64,000 nucleotides of DNA, taken from contig JACJWK010000003.1 in the NCBI GenBank assembly GCA_020637195.1, positions 186,001-250,000 on the forward strand, given 5' to 3'. How positions within the stretch are numbered: the stretch's first letter is position 1; every line of letters starts with the position of its first letter. This stretch comes from Microthrixaceae bacterium (GTDB lineage Bacteria > Actinomycetota > Acidimicrobiia > Acidimicrobiales > DATDAH01). Made by a program: the position numbers and the translations under genes. The notes beneath the pieces are model-generated. The model was not told the origin of the DNA and made no database searches. It worked only from the letters and a program-made list of their open reading frames with translations. Shown in pieces: positions 33,107 through 41,251 of the stretch.

Positions 33107-35332
33107 GTGCCCTCCCGCCGCAACCGCCCGCCCCGCCACCGCCCTCCCCACCCACGACCTCCCCGCATCCGCCCACCGAACGAGGGCCGCCATGAGCGCC
33201 GCCACCCCGTCCCGCCCCACCCACCCACCGCCACCGCCGACGGCGCGGGCACCGCCGCCCGAGCCGCCGAGCTGCTCCACCGCCTCGCCGGGCCCGCCGC
33301 CGAGTTCCACCCCGGCCAGCTCGAGGCCATCGAGTCGCTCGTCGACCACCGCCGACGGGTCCTCGTCGTCCAGCGCACCGGCTGGGGCAAGAGCGCCGTG
33401 TACTTCCTGGCCACCCGGCTCCTCCGCGACCAGGGCGGCGGCCCCACCCTGCTCGTCTCGCCCCTGCTCGCGCTGATGCGCAACCAGATCGAGGCCGCCG
33501 AGCGCATCGGCCTGCGGGCGGCCTCGCTCAACTCGTCCAACACCGACGAGTGGGACGTCGTCGAGCAGGAGATCCTCGACGACGGCGTCGACGTGCTGCT
33601 CATCTCCCCCGAGCGCCTCAACAACCCACGCTTCCGCGCCAACGTGCTGCCCCACCTGGTGGGCACCGTGGGCCTGCTGGTCATCGACGAGGTCCACTGC
33701 ATCAGCGACTGGGGGCACGACTTCCGGCCCGACTACCGCCGCCTGGCCCGCGTGCTCGACCGGCTGCCCCGGGGCGTGCCCGTGCTCGGCTGCACGGCCA
33801 CCGCCAACGACCGGGTGGTGGCCGACGTCGAGGAGCAGCTCGGTGAGGGCGCCGTCGAGATCCGCGGCCCCCTCGACCGCGCCAGCCTCGAGCTGGACGT
33901 GCTCGACCTGCCGGGCCAGGCCGACCGCCTGGCCTGGCTGGCCACCGAGCTGCCCCGCCTGGAGGGCACCGGCATCGTCTACTGCCTCACCATCGCCGAC
34001 GCCGGCCGGGTGGCCGCCTGGCTGCGCAGCCGGGGGCTGGCGGTCCTGTCGTACACGGGGGCCACCGAGCCCGGCGAGCGGCTCGTCGCCGAGGACGCCC
34101 TGCGCCGCAACGAGGTGAAGGCCCTGGTGGCCACCTCGGCGCTGGGCATGGGCTACGACAAGCCCGACCTCGGCTTCGTCGTCCACTTCCAGGGCCCGGG
34201 GTCGCCCATCGCCTACTACCAGCAGGTCGGCCGGGCCGGCCGCGCGCTCGAGCGGGCCCGGGTGGTGCTGCTGCGCGGCCACGAGGACCGCGACATCCAG
34301 GACCACTTCATCCGCACCGCCTTCCCGCCCCGCGAGCAGGCCGAGCAGGTCATCGGCCTCCTCGAGGCCGCCGGCGGCCCGGTCAAGATCACCGAGATCG
34401 AGGCCGAGGTGAACGTGCGCCGCTCCCGGCTCGAGGCCATGCTCAAGATCCTCGACGCCGAGGGGGCCGTCGAGCGGGTCGGCTCGGCGTGGCAGCGCAC
34501 CCTCGCTCCGTGGGCCTACGACGACGAGCGGGTCGAGCGGGTCACCGCGGCCCGACGGGCCGAGCAGGAGGCCATGGCCGCCTACGGCACCGAGGGCACG
34601 TGCCTCATGCGCTTCCTGCGCGCCCAGCTCGACGACGACGCCGGGGCGGCCACCGACTGCGGGCGGTGCTCGACGTGTCGGGCACGGGCCGACGGACCGC
34701 CGCCACCGCCGGCCCTCGACCCCGACCTGGTCGAGGCCGCCCGCGCGTTCCTCCGGGGCTCGCCGCTGGCGATCGAGCCCCGGCGCCAGTGGCCCCGCGA
34801 CGTCCCGCAGGCCCGCGGCAACATCGCCAAGGAGCTGCGCCTCGAGGACGGTCGGGCGCTGTGCGTGCTCGGTGACGGCGGCTGGGGCGAGCGGGTGCGG
34901 GCGGCACGGGTCGCGGGTGAGGCCTACGACGACCGTCTCGTCGGCGGGGCGGTGCAGGCCATCACCTCCACGTGGCGCCCCGAACCCGCACCGGCGTGGG
35001 TCACGGTCGTCCCCGGCGACGGGGCCGCCGCCGCCCACCTGGTGGACTACGCCGCCCGCCTGGCCGAGGCCCTCGGGCTGGCCTTCGTCCCCGCCCTCGA
35101 GCGCACCCGCGCCATCCAGCCCCAGCAGCGCCTCCACAACAGCGCCCAGCAGGTGGCCAACCTGTGGGGGGCGTTCCGCGCCGGCGACGCGGTGCCCGAC
35201 GGCCCGGTGCTGCTCGTCGACGACCTGGTCGACTCACGCTGGACCCTCACGGTCGCGGGCGCCGCGCTCCGAGAGGCGGGCGCGGGGCCCGTCCACCCCT
35301 TCGCCCTGGCCAAGTCGGGTGGCGACACGTGA
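33107..35332 (+). CDS. recQ: RecQ-family DNA helicase with C-terminal phosphoribosyltransferase-like domain
   Basis: 741 aa. 3'-5' DNA helicase with motif I RTGWGKSAVYF, DEVHCISDWGHDFRPDY (motif II), TATAND (III), SALGMGYDKPDLGFVVHF and QQVGRAGR (VI). A zinc site follows, with GTCLMRF and DCGRCSTC. About residues 560-741 form an extra domain ending in VLLVDDLVDSRWTLTVAG, a PRPP-loop-like motif of type I phosphoribosyltransferases. Related long RecQ proteins occur in actinobacteria. The first 45 residues are Pro/Arg-rich and may not be real: an ATG at 33192 in another frame begins a plausible peptide, so the start or a frameshift needs checking. TACGGT lies at 33074-33079. Confidence 0.85.
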   Translation: MPSRRNRPPRHRPPHPRPPRIRPPNEGRHERRHPVPPHPPTATADGAGTAARAAELLHRLAGPAAEFHPGQLEAIESLVDHRRRVLVVQRTGWGKSAVYFLATRLLRDQGGGPTLLVSPLLALMRNQIEAAERIGLRAASLNSSNTDEWDVVEQEILDDGVDVLLISPERLNNPRFRANVLPHLVGTVGLLVIDEVHCISDWGHDFRPDYRRLARVLDRLPRGVPVLGCTATANDRVVADVEEQLGEGAVEIRGPLDRASLELDVLDLPGQADRLAWLATELPRLEGTGIVYCLTIADAGRVAAWLRSRGLAVLSYTGATEPGERLVAEDALRRNEVKALVATSALGMGYDKPDLGFVVHFQGPGSPIAYYQQVGRAGRALERARVVLLRGHEDRDIQDHFIRTAFPPREQAEQVIGLLEAAGGPVKITEIEAEVNVRRSRLEAMLKILDAEGAVERVGSAWQRTLAPWAYDDERVERVTAARRAEQEAMAAYGTEGTCLMRFLRAQLDDDAGAATDCGRCSTCRARADGPPPPPALDPDLVEAARAFLRGSPLAIEPRRQWPRDVPQARGNIAKELRLEDGRALCVLGDGGWGERVRAARVAGEAYDDRLVGGAVQAITSTWRPEPAPAWVTVVPGDGAAAAHLVDYAARLAEALGLAFVPALERTRAIQPQQRLHNSAQQVANLWGAFRAGDAVPDGPVLLVDDLVDSRWTLTVAGAALREAGAGPVHPFALAKSGGDT

Positions 35333-35354
35333 CCCCGGTCGCCGGCCCGCGCTC

Positions 35355-36167
35355 GTGAGCCGCCTCGACGACGCCACGCTGGCCACCCTGCTGCTCACCA
35401 GCCGGCTCGGGGGCGGGGGGCCGCCACCGCTGAAGGCGCGCGAGTTCTGGGCCCTCGTCGCCCAGGTGGGCGGCGACCCGGCCGGCCTGCTCGCCGCGGT
35501 GCCACCGGGGGCGGCCGACCCCGACCGGGTGCAGGCCCTGCTCGACCGCGCCACCGCGTTCGCCTTCGCCCTCGAGGACCTCGAGCGGTCGGGGCTCACC
35601 GTGGTCTCGGCGTTCGACCCCCGGTACCCCGCCGCCCTGCGCGAGCGCCTGGGCCACCAGGCACCGCCGGTGCTGCACGCCGCCGGGCCCACGGCACTGC
35701 TGGCTCAGCCCGCGGTCGCCTTCGTCGCCGAGGCCGACACCGACCCGACCGACGCGGCCCGCGCCATCGCCCGGGACCGGGCGGTGGCGGCGGTGCGGGG
35801 CGGCGCCGCCGTGCTCACCGGGGGCACCGCCGGCGGCGTGGACGCCACGGTCACCGACGTGGCCGGCGAGGCCGACGGCACCGTGATCGGCCTGCTGGCC
35901 GACGCCCTCACCCCCCGGCTGCGCCACCCCGAGGTGCGCCGGGCCATCCACGCCGGGCGCCTCTGCCTGGCCACCCCGTACCCACCGTCGGCACCGTGGT
36001 CGCCGGCGGCCGAGCGCGGTCGCCTGCTCGTCACCACCGCGCTCGCCGAGCGCACCGTCGCCCTCGACCCCCGAGCGAGAAGCGCGCTCGACACCGCCCT
36101 CGCCGATGCCGAGGCACGGGGCTGGCCGGTCGAGCGGGTCCGCAGCGACGCCGCAACCGACCGCTGA
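35355..36167 (+). CDS. DprA-like DNA processing protein
   Basis: 270 aa. LDDATLATLLLTSRLG at the start, FDPRYPAALRERLG, and the Rossmann-like VLTGGTAGGVDATVTDVAGEADGTVIGLLADAL match the DprA core that loads RecA on incoming single-stranded DNA. It is shorter and more divergent than classical DprA: the usual G-S/T-R motif is replaced by VAFVAEADT. It may therefore be a paralogue with a different role. It starts 22 nt after recQ, suggesting an operon. Confidence 0.75.
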   Translation: MSRLDDATLATLLLTSRLGGGGPPPLKAREFWALVAQVGGDPAGLLAAVPPGAADPDRVQALLDRATAFAFALEDLERSGLTVVSAFDPRYPAALRERLGHQAPPVLHAAGPTALLAQPAVAFVAEADTDPTDAARAIARDRAVAAVRGGAAVLTGGTAGGVDATVTDVAGEADGTVIGLLADALTPRLRHPEVRRAIHAGRLCLATPYPPSAPWSPAAERGRLLVTTALAERTVALDPRARSALDTALADAEARGWPVERVRSDAATDR

Positions 36168-36191
36168 CCCCGGCCGTGGGCGCCGGTCCGA

Positions 36192-36229
36192 CGCGCCCGG
36201 ATCGGGCGCGCCCCGATCGAGCGGGGCGC
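36192..36229. terminator. Two adjacent hairpins between convergent genes
   Basis: CGCGCCCG-gat-CGGGCGCG (8-bp stem, 36192-36199 and 36203-36210) followed by GCGCCCC-8 nt-GGGGCGC (7-bp stem, 36208-36214 and 36223-36229). Located between the DprA-like gene and the convergent thiolase gene. Confidence 0.55.
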
Positions 36230-36236
36230 ACCGCGC

Positions 36237-37460
36237 TCAGACGCGCTCGATGATGATCGACGGCGCCATACCGCCGCCGGCGCACATCGTGACCAGGCCG
36301 ACCTGCTGATCGCGTCGCTCGAGCTCGTCGAGCACGGTCCCGATGAGGATGGCGCCGGTGGCCCCGATGGGATGGCCCAGGGCGATGGCACCCCCGTTCA
36401 CGTTCACCTTGTCGCGGTCGACGTCGAGGTCGCGCTGGAACTTCTCGGCCACCACCGCGAACGCCTCGTTCACCTCGATCAGGTCGATGTCGTCGAGGGT
36501 CATCCCCGCCCGTGCGAGCACCTTGCGGGTGGAGGGCACCGGGGCGTTGAGCATGAGGGTGGGGTCGTCGCCCATGTTGGCGGTGGCCACCACCCGGGCC
36601 CGCGGGGTGAGGCCGTGGGCCGCGGCGTACTCCCCGCCGGCGATGAGCAGCGCCGCGGCACCGTCCACCACGCCCGACGAGTTGCCGGCGTGGTGGACGT
36701 GGCCGATGTCGAGGTCGGGGTACTTCTGGTTGATGAGCTCGCGGAACGTCAGGCTGTCCTCGGTGTGGCGGTAGTCGGCCACGGCCGGGAAGCTCGGCGG
36801 GAGCTGGGCGAGGGACTCGACCGTGGTCTGGGGCCGGGGGAACTCCTCGTGGTCGAGGGCGACGGTGCCGTCGAGGTTCCTCACCGGGACGAGGCTCCGG
36901 TCGAAGCGGCCCTCGGCGATGGCCACGGCGGCCCGGCGCTGGGACTCGGCGGCCAGCGCGTCGAGCGCGTCGCGGCCGATGCCCTCCTGGCTGGCGATGG
37001 CGTCGGCGCACACCCCCTGGTGGGACTGCGGGTGGAGGGCCTGGAGGTGCGGGTTGTTGGCCCCCATGGGCAGCAGGCCCTTCTTGGGCAGCGACATCAT
37101 CTCGGTGCCGCCGGTGACCACCAGGTCCTCCATGCCGGCCATGACGGCGTGGGCGCCGTAGTTGGCGCTGGTGATGCCCGACCCGCAGAAGCGGTCGAGG
37201 GTGGCGCCGCTGGCGGTGACGTCGTAGCCGGCGTCGAGCGCGGCCATGCGCCCGAGGTCGCCCGACTGCTCGCACACCTGCGAGCTCGTGCCCCAGATCA
37301 CGTCGTCGACGTCGGCGGTGTCGAACCCGTTGCGCTCGACGAGGGCCTCGAGCACGGTGCGGGCCAGGTGCTGCGGGTGCAGGTGGGCCAGCGAGCCCTT
37401 CCCCTGCTTGCCGATCCCCCGCGGGGTGCGGCAAGCGTCGATGATCAGTGCCTCGGCCAC
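36237..37460 (-). CDS. Acetyl-CoA acetyltransferase (thiolase II fold)
   Basis: 407 aa. Nucleophile C92 in LDRFCGSG, EVNEAF, H363 in ALGHPIGATG and C393 in CAGGGMAP form the thiolase active site. It condenses or cleaves 3-oxoacyl-CoA; the divergent final motif (A where I is usual) and the N-terminal ACRTPRG leave open a degradative acyl-CoA role. GTG 37460 has GAGGGA 6-11 nt upstream. Not clustered with a hydratase/dehydrogenase. Confidence 0.93.
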   Translation of the reverse strand: MAEALIIDACRTPRGIGKQGKGSLAHLHPQHLARTVLEALVERNGFDTADVDDVIWGTSSQVCEQSGDLGRMAALDAGYDVTASGATLDRFCGSGITSANYGAHAVMAGMEDLVVTGGTEMMSLPKKGLLPMGANNPHLQALHPQSHQGVCADAIASQEGIGRDALDALAAESQRRAAVAIAEGRFDRSLVPVRNLDGTVALDHEEFPRPQTTVESLAQLPPSFPAVADYRHTEDSLTFRELINQKYPDLDIGHVHHAGNSSGVVDGAAALLIAGGEYAAAHGLTPRARVVATANMGDDPTLMLNAPVPSTRKVLARAGMTLDDIDLIEVNEAFAVVAEKFQRDLDVDRDKVNVNGGAIALGHPIGATGAILIGTVLDELERRDQQVGLVTMCAGGGMAPSIIIERV

Positions 37461-37590
37461 GTCGTTCCCTCGTTCCGTCGTCCCCTGGACCGCGTCGATC
37501 GCCGCCCGGCCACGGACGCTACGCCGGACGGGCCGCGCCCCCCAACGTCGGCCCGCCCGACACCGGCCCCCACCGGCGCAGCCGGGTCGG

Positions 37591-38265
37591 TCACCGCGTC
37601 GCGGGCGGCGGCGTGCCCCACGTGTCGACGTAGGTGACCTCCTCGACCGGGCGACGGGCGGCCGGCCGGAAGTCGGTGCCGACGGTGTGGGCGACCGAGA
37701 ACAGGGCGACCTGGGTGACGGTGTCCGGGATGCCGAGGACGTCCGCGACCTCACGCTCGGAGAACAGGTGCAACGTGGTCCACACCGAGCCGAGCCCACG
37801 GGACCGCAGAGCCAGCAGGAAGCTCCACGCCGCCGGGAGGATCGACCCGTACGCCGACGCGACCGCGCCGTTGGGCGCGCCGTCGTAGCGGCCCTCGATG
37901 CACGGGATCACCAGCACGGGGACGCGGTGGAGCACCTCGGTGAAGGCGAGGGCCCCCTCGTAGACGCGCCGGGTCCGGTCGTCGGTCGCGTCCCGGGCGG
38001 CGCGGGTCAGGTAGCCGACGCCGTTCTCGGCGTACCGCCGGGCGATCTCGGCCTTCTTGGCCGGGTCGGTCACCACCATCCACCGCCAGTCCTGGCGGTT
38101 GCTTCCCGTCGGGGCCTGCACGGCGATCCGCAGGCAGTCGAGCACCACGTCGAGGTCCACCGGCCGGTCGAGGTCGAGGCGGCGCCGAACGCTGCGGGTC
38201 GTGCTCAGCAGCCGGTCGGTCTCGGCCAGGTCGAACGGCGGGTCGTCGGGCACGGCGGCCATCAT
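37591..38265 (-). CDS. Nitroreductase-family flavoprotein
   Basis: 224 aa. TTRSVRRRLDLDRPV (the FMN-phosphate R-S-x-R site), APTGSNRQDWRWMVV, GSILPAAWSFLLALRSRGLGSVWTT and LGIPDTVTQVALFSVAH are the standard nitroreductase blocks. It reduces nitro or quinone groups with FMN and NAD(P)H; true substrate unknown. Two adjacent ATG codons occur at 38265 and 38262. Separated from the thiolase gene by 130 nt on the same strand. Confidence 0.9.
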   Translation of the reverse strand: MMAAVPDDPPFDLAETDRLLSTTRSVRRRLDLDRPVDLDVVLDCLRIAVQAPTGSNRQDWRWMVVTDPAKKAEIARRYAENGVGYLTRAARDATDDRTRRVYEGALAFTEVLHRVPVLVIPCIEGRYDGAPNGAVASAYGSILPAAWSFLLALRSRGLGSVWTTLHLFSEREVADVLGIPDTVTQVALFSVAHTVGTDFRPAARRPVEEVTYVDTWGTPPPATR

Positions 38266-38636
38266 GCCCGCCGAGCCCCGGCGGTGCCGCGGGTCAGCGC
38301 GCGCCGAGGCGGGCCGGGCCGCGGAGTCGCCCACCGACGCTCGGGTGCGAACCGTCCCCGATCGCGGCCCGATTCCGGCTTCGAGCCCGACGACGCCCCG
38401 GGTGCCGGACGCCTTCCTCGACCGCTACGCCGGCTGACGGGATGACGGGCCGCGGCCCTCGTCGGGCGCGCCCTCACGGGCGCACCACGGGGACGGGGCT
38501 GTCCAGCGGGCGGCATGGCCCACGTGGTCGCCCGCGGGCACCGGAGCCGGGGCCGGTCGCGCCGAGGCGCCGCTGAACCCCGGCCTCGGCCCACGGCCGG
38601 CACGCGACGGACCGTGGGATCGGGCAGGCTCGGGGG
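38266..38636. other. Divergent intergenic region
   Basis: These 371 nt separate the divergent nitroreductase and decarboxylase genes. Short frames cross it but none has a credible start with domain content. The only signal I can point to is CAGGCT at 38625-38630, 6 nt before the decarboxylase ATG. Confidence 0.5.
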
Positions 38637-40052
38637 ATGAGCGAGGTCGACGCCCTGTTCCAGCGCGCCGCGGCGGTGGCCGCCGCCTACCGCCACGGGT
38701 TGGGCGACCGTCCCGTGCGGGCCGAGGCGAGCCTGGACGAGCTGCGTGCCGCGTTCGCCCGCCCGCTCCCCGACGGGCCACTGCCCGCCGACCGGGTCCT
38801 CGACGAGCTGGTGGCCGCCGCCGACCCCGGGCTGGTGCAGACCGCGGGCGGGCGGTTCTTCGGCTTCGTGATCGGGGGGTCGTACCCCCTGGCCGTGGCG
38901 GCCGACATGGTGGCGGCGGGCTGGGACCAGTGCGCGTACAACGGGGTGCTGACCCCCGCCGGCCAGGCCGCCGAGGAGGCCGCCGGCACCTGGCTGAAGG
39001 ACCTGCTGGGCCTGCCCCCCACGGCGTCGGTCGGGTTCGTCGCCGGCGGTCAGGAGGCCAACACCGTGGGCCTCGCCGCCGGCCGCCACCACGTGCTCGC
39101 CGAGGCGGGGTGGGACGTCGAGGCCGACGGCCTCGCCGGGGCGCCCCCGGTGCGGGTGGTGGCCGGGGCCGAGCGCCACGCCACCATCGACCGCGCCCTG
39201 CGGCTGCTCGGGCTGGGCACGAACGCCCTCGAGCCCGTGGCGGTCGACCACGACGGCGCCCTGCGCGCCGACGCCCTGGCCGACGTCCTGGCCGCCCGCC
39301 CGCCGGGGCCGGTGATCGTGTGCCTCCAGGTGGGCAACGTCAACACCGGCGCGTGCGACCCGCTCCGGGACGCGATCGAGGCGGCCCACGACCACGGTGC
39401 CTGGGTCCACGTCGACGGCGCCTTCGGGCTGTGGGCCGCGGCCAGCCCCCGCACCCGGCACCTCGTCGACGGCCTCGAGGGGGCCGACTCGTGGGGTTGC
39501 GACGGCCACAAGTGGCTCAACCTGCCGTACGACTCGGGCTTCGCCTTCTGCTCGCGACCGGCGGTCCACGCCACGGCGGTGCGCTACTCGGCGCCCTACC
39601 TCACCGGCTCGGGCACCGACGCCCTGGCCATGTCGGACTTCACCCTCCAGTCGTCGCGCCGCGCCCGGGGCTTCTCGACCTGGGCCCTCCTCCGTCACCT
39701 CGGGCGGACCGGCGTCGCGGACGTGGTGGACCACCTGTGCGCGATGGCCCGCCGCGCCGCCGACGGGCTCGCCGCGGGCGGCGCCCGCATCGCCAACCAG
39801 GTCGCGCTCAACATGGTGCTCGCCGACTTCGGCGACGACGGCACCAACGCCGCGATCGCCGCGGCGGTGCAGGACGAGGGCACCGCCTGGCTGGCCACCA
39901 CCGACTGGCAGGGCCGGCGGCTGCTGCGCCTGTCGCTGTCGAGCTGGTCCACCACCGAGGCCGACATCGACGCCGCGGTGGCGTCGATCCTGCGCCACGC
40001 CGCCGCCGCCCCCCGGACCCCACTCGTTCCGGGTACTCGCTCCGAACCCTGA
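38637..40052 (+). CDS. PLP-dependent (group II) amino acid decarboxylase
   Basis: 471 aa, similar to aromatic-L-amino-acid/glutamate decarboxylases. GGRFFGFVIGG at the N-terminus, the cofactor-stacking region AGGQEANTVGL, VHVDGAFGLW (the PLP aspartate) and the Schiff-base lysine K292 in GCDGHKWLNLPYDSG. Converts an L-amino acid to the amine and CO2; substrate not determinable. The last residues T-P-L-V-P-G-T-R-S-E-P are encoded by the left arm and loop of a palindromic element, which also supplies the stop codon. ATG 38637 follows CAGGCT at 6 nt. Confidence 0.9.
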   Translation: MSEVDALFQRAAAVAAAYRHGLGDRPVRAEASLDELRAAFARPLPDGPLPADRVLDELVAAADPGLVQTAGGRFFGFVIGGSYPLAVAADMVAAGWDQCAYNGVLTPAGQAAEEAAGTWLKDLLGLPPTASVGFVAGGQEANTVGLAAGRHHVLAEAGWDVEADGLAGAPPVRVVAGAERHATIDRALRLLGLGTNALEPVAVDHDGALRADALADVLAARPPGPVIVCLQVGNVNTGACDPLRDAIEAAHDHGAWVHVDGAFGLWAAASPRTRHLVDGLEGADSWGCDGHKWLNLPYDSGFAFCSRPAVHATAVRYSAPYLTGSGTDALAMSDFTLQSSRRARGFSTWALLRHLGRTGVADVVDHLCAMARRAADGLAAGGARIANQVALNMVLADFGDDGTNAAIAAAVQDEGTAWLATTDWQGRRLLRLSLSSWSTTEADIDAAVASILRHAAAAPRTPLVPGTRSEP

Positions 40053-40074
40053 CAACACCAGTCAGTACCCAGAA
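40027..40074 (+). repeat. 48-bp palindromic element, subtype 2, copy F
   Basis: TTCCGGGTACT / AGTACCCAGAA (one mismatch) enclosing 26 nt that can form a CTGAC/GTCAG inner stem. Flanks CCCAC and GTGGG can pair. The decarboxylase stop codon (40050-40052) falls in its loop, and the convergent acyltransferase ends at 40084, so the element bridges both gene ends. Confidence 0.78.
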
Positions 40075-40083
40075 GGGGGTGGG

Positions 40084-41073
40084 TCAGCGCCGGCGGGTGG
40101 CGCTGCCGACCAACCGGTCGAGGCCCAGCGCGGTGGCGACCCGGGTGGCGACCGGATGGGGCAGCGTGGCGTGCAGGTCGTCGAGCTCGGCCTGCATGCG
40201 GTCGACGGTCTCGTCGTAGCAGGCCTGCACGACCGTGGGGTCCTCGGCCGCCTCGGGACCGAGGTGCGACCAGTCGAGCGGCTCACCCACCCGGGCGGTC
40301 ACCTTCGCCGGCAGGGGCCAGGTGGGGAGCTGCACCGGGGCGATGCCCCAGGGCGGCCCCGCCACCACCGGCATGACGTTGATGCGCAGCCGGTCGAAGC
40401 CGAGCCGGCGGGCCAGGGTCTCGCCGCGGGTGAGGACGATGATGGCGTCGTGGCTGCCGTGGGCCACCAGGGGAACCACCGGCACACCGTGGCGCAGGGC
40501 CAGGCGCACGAAACCGGTGCGGCCCTGGAGCTCGATGCGGTGGCGCTCGGTCCAGGGGCGGTAGTCCTCGCTGTCGCCCCCCGGGTAGACGATCACGGGA
40601 TGCCCCTCGCCCAGGATGCGGTCGGCGTTGGCGTGGCAGGCCGGCACCGAGCCCAGGCGGCGGGCCATCGCCGCCGCCCCCGGGATGGCGAACAGGAAGT
40701 CGAACGCCATCGAGTACAGGGGTGCGTCGGCGCCCCGCTCCTGCACCCAGCGGTGCAGGAAGGCCCAGTAGTCGGGCATGTAGACCCCGCCCGAGTGGTT
40801 CCCCACCACCAGGAACGGGCCCTCGGCGGGCACGTGCTCGAACCCGTGGATCTCGGGGTCGAAGTACCGGAGCCAGGCGCCGACGAGCGGCTGGAGCTGC
40901 TCCACGGTGGCGGGGTCGCGCTGGTCGATGTCGGCGTGCAGCTCGTGGTCGACGCGCGCCCGCAAGAGGTCCCACGGCGACCACGGTCGGTCGGGCCGGT
41001 CGGATCGCTCGGGCCGGTCGGATCGCTCGGGCCGGTCGGATCGCTCGGGTCGCTCCCCTCGGTCGTCCCCCAT
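40084..41073 (-). CDS. 1-acylglycerol-3-phosphate O-acyltransferase-like (PlsC superfamily)
   Basis: 329 aa. GPFLVVGNHSGGVYMPDYW carries the catalytic histidine of the acyltransferase family (NHSGG variant instead of NHxxxxD), VIVYPGGDSEDYRPW is the glycerophosphate-binding block, and VPLVAHGSHDAIIV follows. A membrane-associated lysophospholipid acyltransferase is likely. The N-terminus contains three E-R-S-D-R-P hexapeptides encoded by an 18-bp tandem repeat. ATG 41073 was chosen; no strong SD or -10 is visible and other starts are possible. Confidence 0.82.
   Translation of the reverse strand: MGDDRGERPERSDRPERSDRPERSDRPDRPWSPWDLLRARVDHELHADIDQRDPATVEQLQPLVGAWLRYFDPEIHGFEHVPAEGPFLVVGNHSGGVYMPDYWAFLHRWVQERGADAPLYSMAFDFLFAIPGAAAMARRLGSVPACHANADRILGEGHPVIVYPGGDSEDYRPWTERHRIELQGRTGFVRLALRHGVPVVPLVAHGSHDAIIVLTRGETLARRLGFDRLRINVMPVVAGPPWGIAPVQLPTWPLPAKVTARVGEPLDWSHLGPEAAEDPTVVQACYDETVDRMQAELDDLHATLPHPVATRVATALGLDRLVGSATRRR
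41001..41055 (-). repeat. 18-bp tandem repeat in the acyltransferase N-terminus
   Basis: About three copies of the unit GGTCGGATCGCTCGGGCC (plus-strand reading), in frame, encoding E-R-S-D-R-P repeats. Copy number may vary between strains without shifting the frame. Confidence 0.8.
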
Positions 41074-41251
41074 GACGCCATGGCACCACCCAGGGTCCGG
41101 CGCCGGAAGGGGCGAAGGTCCCCCACCCGTCGCGATCGGCCGGTGTGCCCCACCGCCGCTGATCGGAATACGTCGGCCGAGCCCACGGTTCCCTCCACCA
41201 ACCGATCCCCACGAGCCACCGAGCCACGACCGAGCAGACGCGGAGCGAGAC

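Noticed and set aside
38397..38436. Plus-strand fragment ending V-P-D-A-F-L-D-R-Y-A-G before the decarboxylase
   Set aside because: Looks like a protein C-terminus but the frame upstream is antisense to the nitroreductase with no start signal; too short to support as a gene remnant.
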